DNA of 47,360 nt. Source: a bacterium UBP4_UBA6127. GTDB taxonomy: Bacteria; UBP4; UBA4092. The notes beneath the pieces are model-generated. The model ran no database searches and was not told the DNA's origin. It worked only from the letters and a program-made list of their open reading frames with translations. The translations under genes and the position numbers were made by a program. Of this stretch, positions 34,341 through 41,485 are shown one piece after another (the stretch's first letter is position 1; the number at the start of each line of letters is the position of its first letter). The stretch lies in NCBI GenBank assembly GCA_002428325.1, contig DIVR01000004.1, positions 1-47,360 on the forward strand. Reading direction: 5' to 3'.

Positions 34341-34399
34341 TTATACGAAGGAGAATTAAATACGATTCCGCTAATAAGGTCTTTTATCTCAGAAATAGA

Positions 34400-34437
34400 A
34401 AACCCCCATATAACTAGTTGACAGTTATATGGGGGTG
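34400..34437 (-). terminator. Rho-independent terminator of the four-gene lipoprotein unit
   Basis: CCCCCATATAACT (34403-34415) pairs perfectly with AGTTATATGGGGG (34423-34435) across 7 bases. On the minus strand it is followed by TTTTCTATTTC. It lies about 20 bases past the stop of the 113-residue gene. Confidence 0.85.
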
Positions 34438-34455
34438 AATAATTCGTAAAACTTA

Positions 34456-34797
34456 TTATTTAACTGCAAGCCGGTTAACTTCAAGTTGGACTGCATTCCA
34501 TTTTTCCCTTAATAGGGTTATTTGGAATTCTTCCTGTCCAATTAAACATCTCAAGTTATAGACATCATGAAGAAAATCAGAAATTTTATCCTTAAATTGG
34601 GTTCCCCAGTTTAACTGAGAAGCCAAGTAAGACGATTTTCTTGATAAATTACCTGCCAGCTTAAAAAACTCGATTTCCTGTTCCATAGAGGGATTTCCGT
34701 TTGAAACAATAGTGGAAATAAAGCTGGCCACCTGGTTCCAACCATTCAGAAAATCATCGATTTCAGATTGAACCTGATTCCGTTTTAATCCTGCCAT
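34456..34797 (-). CDS. Small helical protein of unknown function, last gene of the lipoprotein unit
   Basis: This 113-residue, probably soluble protein has no signal peptide and is predicted mostly helical by composition. I do not recognise the family. From residue 38 (EQEIEFFKLAG) to near the end (EVNRL) it aligns without gaps to the C-terminal part of the 115-residue protein encoded at 38252-38599. Shared positions include F...G...RK...L, F.......L and a terminal NR, about 14 identities in 72. Its ATG follows the stop of the 32-residue microprotein by one base, so the two are probably translated together. A strong terminator follows. Confidence 0.8.
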   Translation of the reverse strand: MAGLKRNQVQSEIDDFLNGWNQVASFISTIVSNGNPSMEQEIEFFKLAGNLSRKSSYLASQLNWGTQFKDKISDFLHDVYNLRCLIGQEEFQITLLREKWNAVQLEVNRLAVK

Positions 34798-34798
34798 C

Positions 34799-34897
34799 TT
34801 AGTCTTTCTTGAAATAATTTAAGAGATACATAATATAACAGGTAAAACCAACAACCAATAAAACTACGAGTATTTCAGCAATTGTTAATGAATTCAT
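34799..34897 (-). CDS. 32-residue single-pass membrane microprotein
   Basis: This short ORF starts at ATG 34897 and stops at TAA 34799-34801. The peptide starts MNSLTIAEI, has a continuous hydrophobic stretch (about residues 8-26, ILVVLLVVGFTCYIMYLL) and ends in NYFKKD. The positive end suggests the N terminus faces outward with the lysines in the cytoplasm. It lies 25 bases after the big lipoprotein gene, and its stop is one base from the ATG of the 113-residue gene (TAAGATG). A purine stretch (AGGGAG) lies about 16 bases upstream of the start, farther than usual. Position and frame are convincing; the function is unknown. Confidence 0.65.
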   Translation of the reverse strand: MNSLTIAEILVVLLVVGFTCYIMYLLNYFKKD

Positions 34898-34922
34898 GGT
34901 TTAAATAGTGCGACTCCCTATC

Positions 34923-37900
34923 TTAGATTTTCTTAAACCAATCAATAAACCGTTCACCTGAAGGAGTTTCTTTGCTGTTTTTAAATGCCCATTCAAAGAA
35001 ATTACCTTTCTTTGTCTGGACTTTCTGGTTTGCCTGTAAAGCCATATCTACTTCATACTTGATCTGCCAACAGCTCTTTAAGTGATAGAAAGCTTGATCG
35101 ATAAAGTCATTTCTTGTCTGGGGCGTATAGTTTTTGCTGTAGCCGAACTTATCGAAATACTCACCCGCAAGTTTTGCTTCTTCGAACATCTTCAGGGCCC
35201 TATTATGAAGACCACTCATCGTCGAAGGAGCCTTTAAAGCTTTCACTCTGGCGTAAGATTCAGTTAAAACCTGACGGAATTTACCAGCAGTCATTTTACC
35301 CTGGATATTACGGTAGGGATCCGACCGTAAATCTCCTTTGGAACCCTGGAGAAATTCAGGGGAAAGAGCCACCACATTGGAGAAATTTTTTTCGACAGCG
35401 ATATAGGCAGCATTGAGATTTCCACCTTTGATTTCTTTCCAGAAAGAAGGTGATAATTCAACAATTTCAGAGAAATCCCCCATGGCCTTGTTTAAGTTAT
35501 CAATCTGTACGCTCAAAGCGGATTTGTAATCATTTTCCAATTTACGGATTTCAATATCCTTCAAAGCTGACAAAGCGGCTTCATAAGAAACACGGGCGTT
35601 GGCAAAATCGTTTCTGGTATAAGAAGCTTCCGCGGCGCGATAAGAATCCTGGGCTTTAGTAATTTCTTTTTCAGCAAAGGATTCAGCCTTATAGATTTGA
35701 GCTTTGTCTAAACCGAATTTAATGTCTTTGACGTATTTTTCCCGTCTTGCTTTGGCTTCACTGTCGAGATTGGCAGCTTCGGTTTTCAGTTTCGTCAGGC
35801 TGTCCATTCCTTCAGTGAATCGTTCGACCAAATCTTTATTTTCACGGAATTTCTTTTCAGTTGCCTGGGTGCTTTTTTGAATTTCAGCAACTTTATCCGG
35901 AATCAAAGCGGAGGCCAATTTTGCATTCGCCAAAAGCATATTAATCTGGGAAATCTCATTGTAAAAAATCTTATCTCTTGAGATTTGCTGGGCTTGAACT
36001 GCTGCCGAAATCGATGAATTGGCTGAAGAAAGAGAATCTGCGTAATTACCAGCCTTCATATTTCTCTCGGCATTATCCAAGGCAATCACTGAACTCTGAA
36101 TCTGTTGGGGATCAAGTTTCCAAGCTCCCACAGCCTTGGCTGATTCAATCATGTTGCGGGCTTTAATAATCTGTCCCTTAAGAGCTGTCTCAGCATGTTT
36201 TTCGGCATCATTAAGGTTATCTAAAGCGGAATCATATTTCCCAGCAGCTAAATTTTCCTGGGATGATTTCAGATTATTAAGGGCCATATCATATTCTTCG
36301 ATTGAATAGGTATAGGCTTTGGCGATTCGGGCTTCATTGATTTGTCGCTGGACAGCGGGAGTACGATCAGTAATCTGCATTCTGATAGCCAGATTCTTGG
36401 CTTCAATGGCGGTACCTCGGCTGTCAACAGCCTTTTCAATGGCCCGGGCAAATTGTTTTCCATTTAATTGGGTTTCAGCTTCTCCCAGTTTTTGTCGGGC
36501 AACACTTAATATATTAACGGCCTGAGGATAATGAGAAACCATATACATGGAATCATCCGATTTCGTAATGGCTAATCGGGCTTCGTCAATCTGGGCCACT
36601 GCTTTTTTCCGCATGGTGGTATAGGCATCATCCACTTTATTGCGGACCTGAATCGCTAAATCAAGAGCTTTACTGTATTGGCCGCTGAGGAGAGCTTCAC
36701 GGCCCTGTTTCAGGACATTTCGGGCATCCTGGATATCTTCGGTTGCATATAACTGGGCCCCATCACCCACCGCATTCGAAATCACTTTTTCGGTTGCATT
36801 CAAGCTGATTTCTGCTTTTTTCTTAATAGTGGCGGTTTTGGCTTCCTGAGCTTTATTAACTGTAGCGCCTGCCATCAGAATCGAATCACGGAACATCTTA
36901 TTGGATAACAATTTTCTAGAGTTGCCACTCATTTCCTGAGCGCGTTTAAGCAGTTCCGGTGCATAATTGCCAGCTCCGGAATCTTCAGCATCTTGGATGG
37001 CAATCTCGGCATCTCGAATATGATCTTCAGCGCGTACTCTTAAGCGTTCATTGGCTAAATCAATTTTGACCCTGATTTCTTTCTGCAGAGACTTAACCTG
37101 GTCAAATTCCTGGCTCTTAAAGGACTTTTTAGCTTCTTCCAGAAGAGCTTCGGCTTCAGACAGGAAGGTTGGGGAATACTTTTCAGCATCATTGATTTTC
37201 AATTTATCGATATCAACCTGGGCAATTCGAATCTGATCCTGTAATTGCAACCGGCTGGATTCTTCAATAACCGGAGGTGACTGGTCAATAACCCGACGAG
37301 CAACATCAATGGCTATCCGATAGTCTTTATCACGATAGGCTTGCTGAGCCCGCAGATAATTCTCTTCGATAATGGTGAAACGGGAACGGACATATTTATT
37401 GGCTTCCACTTCACGGAGTTCGCCCATTTGTTTTTCGGCTTCAACCATTTCTTCCCGGGATTTGCTTTCCATCGCCAGCTGGTTGGCCTCATTGGCTTGA
37501 TTCTGGGCTTCTTTGGCTTTTTCAATAGCTTTATAATACTGTTCGGCAGAACGAAGTTTTAGTGATTCATCGACAAGAGCTTTAGCTTTTATCCAAGCAT
37601 CAGGAGCTCGTGTCTCAGCTTCATTCCGTCTCGCATCATCAAAAATCATAGTGGCTTCAGTGACTTCTTTATCAGCTAATTTAGTCACTTCTGCCAATAA
37701 TGTTTTGACATCATCAATAACTTGATTGGAAGAATCAATAATTAGCTTGTAATTTTTCTTAGTTCGGGAATGGTATTTACGGGCCTTTTCCAAATTGTCC
37801 TGAATCTTCTGATAGAGGGAAGCATTGGTCCGTTTCCCCTCATTTTCAGTGGCAACTTTGAATTTCTGTTCAGCCGTATTGAAATCAGCTTCCGACTTGG

Positions 37901-38201
37901 CTGCCTGAGCCGTATCATAAGCCTGTTTGGCTGCGTTGGCGGCATTTTTGGAATGCTCATAAGCTTCAGTGTAGTTCCCCTGACTCAGGGTCCGTTTCGA
38001 AGCTTCCAACTCGGTTGTTGCAGTACTAAACAACTGGGTAGCATACTTTCCAGCTTCCATGTCTTTTGCCTTGAAGATCATCTTCTCGGTAGACGAATTC
38101 TTGAACTGGGACAGTTGCTTCTCAAAACAGCCTGTTAACAGGATTGTCAGAGATAAAAACAGGGCGATCTTCGTAAGAAGGTTTATTCTTAACGTTTTCA
38201 C
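34923..38201 (-). CDS. Giant repeat lipoprotein (DUF4398-like helical-hairpin repeats)
   Basis: This 1092-residue protein starts at GTG 38201 behind GGAGGAG at ideal spacing. The signal peptide ends in the lipobox LTGC, with the lipid-bearing cysteine at residue 25. The remainder is Ala/Lys/Glu-rich. It is built from about ten degenerate repeats of 65-90 residues whose core is a paired helix: (Y)AP..L..A...L......L....Y..A...A. Good copies include KYSPTFLSEAEALLEEAKKS, NYAPELLKRAQEM, LYATEDIQDARNVLKQG, GKYDSALDNLNDAEKHA and GNYADSLSSANSSI. The pattern resembles DUF4398-type repeats. A non-repeat C-terminal part (about 940-1092) is rich in aromatic residues. It is likely anchored in the outer membrane or periplasm as a rod or scaffold; that is inference. 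Confidence 0.85.
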   Translation of the reverse strand: MKTLRINLLTKIALFLSLTILLTGCFEKQLSQFKNSSTEKMIFKAKDMEAGKYATQLFSTATTELEASKRTLSQGNYTEAYEHSKNAANAAKQAYDTAQAAKSEADFNTAEQKFKVATENEGKRTNASLYQKIQDNLEKARKYHSRTKKNYKLIIDSSNQVIDDVKTLLAEVTKLADKEVTEATMIFDDARRNEAETRAPDAWIKAKALVDESLKLRSAEQYYKAIEKAKEAQNQANEANQLAMESKSREEMVEAEKQMGELREVEANKYVRSRFTIIEENYLRAQQAYRDKDYRIAIDVARRVIDQSPPVIEESSRLQLQDQIRIAQVDIDKLKINDAEKYSPTFLSEAEALLEEAKKSFKSQEFDQVKSLQKEIRVKIDLANERLRVRAEDHIRDAEIAIQDAEDSGAGNYAPELLKRAQEMSGNSRKLLSNKMFRDSILMAGATVNKAQEAKTATIKKKAEISLNATEKVISNAVGDGAQLYATEDIQDARNVLKQGREALLSGQYSKALDLAIQVRNKVDDAYTTMRKKAVAQIDEARLAITKSDDSMYMVSHYPQAVNILSVARQKLGEAETQLNGKQFARAIEKAVDSRGTAIEAKNLAIRMQITDRTPAVQRQINEARIAKAYTYSIEEYDMALNNLKSSQENLAAGKYDSALDNLNDAEKHAETALKGQIIKARNMIESAKAVGAWKLDPQQIQSSVIALDNAERNMKAGNYADSLSSANSSISAAVQAQQISRDKIFYNEISQINMLLANAKLASALIPDKVAEIQKSTQATEKKFRENKDLVERFTEGMDSLTKLKTEAANLDSEAKARREKYVKDIKFGLDKAQIYKAESFAEKEITKAQDSYRAAEASYTRNDFANARVSYEAALSALKDIEIRKLENDYKSALSVQIDNLNKAMGDFSEIVELSPSFWKEIKGGNLNAAYIAVEKNFSNVVALSPEFLQGSKGDLRSDPYRNIQGKMTAGKFRQVLTESYARVKALKAPSTMSGLHNRALKMFEEAKLAGEYFDKFGYSKNYTPQTRNDFIDQAFYHLKSCWQIKYEVDMALQANQKVQTKKGNFFEWAFKNSKETPSGERFIDWFKKI

Positions 38202-38251
38202 AAAAATGACTCCTCCAACAAGATTTGTTGTGAAAATTTACTTTGCATTAT

Positions 38252-38599
38252 TTATTGTTCTTCACCATACCAACGGTTTAAATCGATATATAACTTATGA
38301 CATTCTTTTTCGAGGAATTTTATATCCTCTTTATTCATCTGTCTTAACTGAATAAGACTGGGTATTTTCCTTAAATAACGAATCAGGAATCCATGAAAAT
38401 CATTAGGATTTCCGATTTTTTGCCTAAGGGAAGGCAACTTCCTGGCGATTCTCCCCTTGGCTTCCAAAAAGATTTTATCATCTTCAAATGTCAGATGTTG
38501 GCCAAATCCGACTTTTATCAACATCTCTCGGATAATGGCTAAATTTTGAATTATCTGATCAAGTGCTTCTATTCCCGACTCTGGTTTCATCTTATTCAC
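38252..38599 (-). CDS. Small helical protein of unknown function, first gene of the lipoprotein unit
   Basis: This 115-residue protein starts at GTG 38599 (ATG 38590 is an alternative). It has no signal peptide, is rich in Leu, Ile, Lys and Arg, and is probably helical. I do not recognise the family. Residues from about 41 to the end align without gaps to the 113-residue protein at the other end of the unit, so the two look like diverged paralogues. The lipoprotein gene begins 50 bases downstream. A promoter-like signal lies about 90-118 bases upstream of its start. Confidence 0.8.
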   Translation of the reverse strand: MNKMKPESGIEALDQIIQNLAIIREMLIKVGFGQHLTFEDDKIFLEAKGRIARKLPSLRQKIGNPNDFHGFLIRYLRKIPSLIQLRQMNKEDIKFLEKECHKLYIDLNRWYGEEQ

Positions 38600-38688
38600 T
38601 CACAATTTTATAGCAAATTAAGGTTTTTACGCTATCACTTTTTTGATGAGCACAGAAAACCCCACCATTTACATTATTGTTGATACCG

Positions 38689-38717
38689 AATTTATCATTG
38701 AAGTCCATAATTGTCAA
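38689..38717 (-). promoter_or_regulatory. Promoter-like signal for the four-gene lipoprotein unit
   Basis: On the minus strand TTGACA (38712-38717), a 17-base spacer and TAAATT (38689-38694, four of six) form a good sigma70-type match. It is about 90 bases upstream of the first gene of the unit. Confidence 0.5.
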
Positions 38718-38852
38718 TGAAAATTCACAGGTTTGAAGAATATAAAATACCGGATCACTTTCTTTTTTTATTTTTTACTCTGATTTACCTGCTTACTGTT
38801 TTTCTTTTAATCCCAAATTACCTTATTTTTTTGTTTTTGGGACGTGTCTTGG

Positions 38853-38901
38853 AAGGGAGGTGTAACGGAGAGGGTCTAACCCTCTCCGTTACACCTCCCT
38901 T
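38853..38901. repeat. Dispersed palindromic repeat, copy 2 (23-bp perfect stem)
   Basis: Bases 38853-38875 pair perfectly with 38879-38901 (23 bp) around a CTA loop. The inner 13 bp, TAACGGAGAGGGT, are identical to the repeat at 21599-21627. The outer arms (AAGGGAGGTG) are not shared with that copy. It lies between the divergent lipoprotein unit and prfB. Confidence 0.8.
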
Positions 38902-39011
38902 TCGATCAGGTTTTTCTGGAATGGATTTCTCATTAATCCAACATTGTATTAATTAACAAGGTTACCCTTAACCCTATTGAGGAAGTGAACCCATAAAAAA
39001 AAGGGAAAATC

Positions 39012-39020
39012 TGATAAAAT
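39012..39020 (+). promoter_or_regulatory. Extended -10 promoter-like signal for prfB
   Basis: TG-A-TAAAAT, an extended -10 form, lies 64 bases upstream of the prfB ATG. No good -35 hexamer is seen at the usual distance. Confidence 0.3.
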
Positions 39021-39084
39021 AGAGAGAATAAACGAAATTTACCCAGAAACATGAAGAATAGGTAAATGGAAAAGGCTCAGATAA

Positions 39085-40195
39085 ATGATAAACGATTTTG
39101 ATAAACGAATTGAATTATTACAACTTAAGACAAATCAGTTAAAGGAGTCTCTTTGACTTTCCTAAAATAAGAAATGAGATCAGCCGTTTTGAGGGGATGA
39201 TGGTTGAATCCGGCTTTTGGGACGAACCCCAGAAGGCCCAACAAATCAGCCAGAAAGTCAATCAACTGAAGCTGAGTATAGAACCCTGGGAGAAATTAAT
39301 AGCTAAGCTCAATGACATCAAAGAATTGATTGAATTAGCAGCCGATTCTGCCGATAGTTCCCTGGAATCAGATATAACCAAAGAAATTGATATGCTGGAA
39401 AAGGAATATGAAAAGCTGGAAATCCAATCGTTATTAAAAGAGGAAATGGATCCCAATAATTGTTTTTTATATATTCATCCAGGAGCAGGTGGTACTGAGT
39501 CATGTGACTGGGCCAATATGCTTTTCCGAATGTATATGCGTTGGGTCGAAAGGGAAGAGTTTGAAACCGAGATCATCGACCAACAGCCGGGGGAAGAAGC
39601 TGGACTGAAAAGTGTTACTATCCTGGTCAAAGGTCCTTATGCCTATGGATATTTAAAGTCGGAAATTGGAGTTCATAGATTAGTTAGGATTTCACCCTTT
39701 GATGCTAATAAGAGGCGGCATACCTCCTTTGCCTCGGTCTTTGTTTACCCTGAAATTGATGATTCTATTGAGATTAATATCAATGAAGCGGATATCAGAG
39801 TGGATGCTTTTCGTGCCAGCGGGGCAGGGGGGCAGCATGTAAACAAAACCAGTTCAGCCATCAGGATTACCCATATCCCAACTGGAATAGTGGTCAACTG
39901 CCAGAACGAGAGATCTCAGCATAAAAATAGGGCTACGGCCTTGAAAGTGTTAAGAGCAAGGCTTTATGAAAAAGAACGGGAAGAACAGGAAGCCGAAAAG
40001 GATATCATTAATTCCTCCAAAAAAGATATATCCTGGGGAAACCAAATCCGTTCTTATGTATTTCAACCTTATTGCCTGGTGAAAGACCATCGTACAGGGG
40101 TTGAAATTGGAAATGTCCAAGCTGTGATGGATGGGGATATCGAACCCTTCATGGAAGCCTATTTAAAGCGAAATATATCTTTGGGTAATTCATAA
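39085..40195 (+). CDS. prfB: Peptide chain release factor 2, with programmed +1 frameshift
   Basis: RF2 ends translation at UAA and UGA. The gene starts at ATG 39085 (AAAGG upstream) and reads 23 codons to an in-frame TGA at 39154-39156. The site is AAAGGAG TCT CTT TGA C: an internal Shine-Dalgarno sequence, a 3-base spacer, the slippery CTT and a stop followed by C, as in the classic autoregulatory prfB frameshift. Reading continues in the +1 frame from GAC 39155 (DFPKIRNEISRFEG...). The product is about 369 residues (39085-39153 joined to 39155-40195). The codon-recognition motif is in RISPFDANKRRHTSFASV, and the catalytic GGQ is in GAGGQHVNKTSSAIR. It is followed by tsaE within 5 bases. 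Confidence 0.96.
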
Positions 40196-40200
40196 GCCAT

Positions 40201-40680
40201 ATGTGTCAATTATTTAGCCATTCAGAAGCCGATACAATGAAAATCGGTGAGATACTGGGGAAATGCTGCCGGGGTGGGGAGTTGATTGCCCTGTGTGGAG
40301 ATTTAGGGGCCGGAAAGACCCTTATCACCAGGGGACTTGGAAATGGGCTGGGAGTTAAGGCCGCTATTCATAGTCCCACTTTTTCGCTGGTTAATGAATA
40401 TACCGGCCGTTTATGGTTGTATCATTCTGATTTCTACCGATTGAATCATGTGGATGAAGTGATGGACTTGGGTATTGAAGAATATTTAAATCCTCAAGGG
40501 GTTTTAGTTATCGAATGGGCTGATAAATATGAAGCTGTTCTTCCCAGGCCTTTTCTAAAAATAAACTTGGCCGCCATTTCAGAAGGCCAGCGGAAGATTT
40601 CAATTCAATCCGTAGGATCTCCCATCGATAATTTCTCTGTTGGGCTGGAGATACTGAAGAGAGATTACTCCAGAAAATAA
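40201..40680 (+). CDS. tsaE: tRNA threonylcarbamoyladenosine biosynthesis ATPase TsaE
   Basis: TsaE is the ATPase of the TsaBDE complex that makes t6A37 in ANN-decoding tRNAs. The 159-residue protein has the Walker A GDLGAGKTLITRGLGNGLG, then SPTFSLVNEYTG, HSDFYRLNHVDEVMDLGIEEYL and VLVIEWADKY, all typical. Its ATG is 5 bases after the prfB stop. tsaB follows 28 bases downstream, so two of the three complex members are together; tsaD is not in the window. Confidence 0.95.
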   Translation: MCQLFSHSEADTMKIGEILGKCCRGGELIALCGDLGAGKTLITRGLGNGLGVKAAIHSPTFSLVNEYTGRLWLYHSDFYRLNHVDEVMDLGIEEYLNPQGVLVIEWADKYEAVLPRPFLKINLAAISEGQRKISIQSVGSPIDNFSVGLEILKRDYSRK

Positions 40681-40708
40681 GAAAATGTGATTTGGGGAAA
40701 GGTAACCC

Positions 40709-41470
40709 GTGTTGATATTGTCGATAGATACTTCATTAAAAACTTGTGGTACATCTGTGATTGATGGTAACTCTGTATTGGCTGAACAACGGATAGAGGC
40801 TAATTCAGGACATGGTTCTCATTTATTCCCATTAATTAAAAAGAGCATGAGCCAGGCTCATGTTTCGTTTGATAAACTGGAGGGGATAGCTGTGACCTTG
40901 GGTCCTGGTAGTTTTACCGGATTAAGGGTCGGGCTGATGACAGCCAAGACTCTTGGATACCTGAATAAAATCCCCATTTGGGGAGTCACTACACTGGAAA
41001 GCCTGGCCTACCCCGTTAGAGCAGAAGCCACCCTGATTTGTACCATGCTGGATGCTTTGCGAGGGGATGTCTATCTGGCGGTGTTCCATTCAAATCAAGG
41101 GAATTTGGAACTTCTTTCAGAAGTTAAGCTGGTTACTCTTGGAGAGGCTATTAGTGAGCTGGAGATAATTTTAAAAGATGAAAATATGCCCTGTGTATTT
41201 GTCGGTAATACAATCAAAGAACATAAGCTCTTAATAAAAACAGAATTGGAAAAAACAATTCAGACTTCCTTAATATTCCCTCTGGATGATTTTCATCAAA
41301 TTTCACCGGTCGCTGTCGCGGAGTTGGCTCAAAATAAACATGACAATGGTGATCCAACCGGTCTGGATGCTCTGGATGTTCAACCCTTATACATTCGACG
41401 ACCTGAAGCTGAAATTGTCTATGAACGAAAGCAGCTGGAGTCTCTAATCAAGAATTCAACCAGTAAATAA
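40709..41470 (+). CDS. tsaB: tRNA threonylcarbamoyladenosine biosynthesis protein TsaB
   Basis: TsaB is the ASKHA-fold scaffold that pairs with TsaD in t6A synthesis. The 253-residue protein has ILSIDTSLKTCGTSVIDG, HLFPLIKKSM, GIAVTLGPGSFTGLRVGLMTAKTLGY and TLICTMLDALRGDVYLAVF in the usual order. A GTG start at 40709 follows AAAGG at 6 bases; the next codon is TTG. It closes the prfB-tsaE-tsaB unit and is convergent with the tandem amidase gene, 15 bases between stops. Confidence 0.94.
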   Translation: MLILSIDTSLKTCGTSVIDGNSVLAEQRIEANSGHGSHLFPLIKKSMSQAHVSFDKLEGIAVTLGPGSFTGLRVGLMTAKTLGYLNKIPIWGVTTLESLAYPVRAEATLICTMLDALRGDVYLAVFHSNQGNLELLSEVKLVTLGEAISELEIILKDENMPCVFVGNTIKEHKLLIKTELEKTIQTSLIFPLDDFHQISPVAVAELAQNKHDNGDPTGLDALDVQPLYIRRPEAEIVYERKQLESLIKNSTSK

Positions 41471-41485
41471 TCTGTAGGAATTCAT

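Larger units (their letters stand above)
38600..39084. other. 485-base divergent intergenic region
   Basis: It holds the minus-strand promoter-like signal (38689-38717), a small hairpin TCCCAAA/TTTGGGA (about 38812-38842), the long palindromic repeat (38853-38901) and an extended -10 signal for prfB (39012-39020). The hydrophobic + frame at 38711-38956 runs through the promoter and the palindrome and is probably not a gene. Confidence 0.5.

Noticed and set aside
38711..38956. 81-residue hydrophobic ORF on the + strand
   Set aside because: It begins within a minus-strand promoter-like signal and reads through the 23-bp palindromic repeat. Its composition reflects an A/T-rich gap, and there is no ribosome-binding site.
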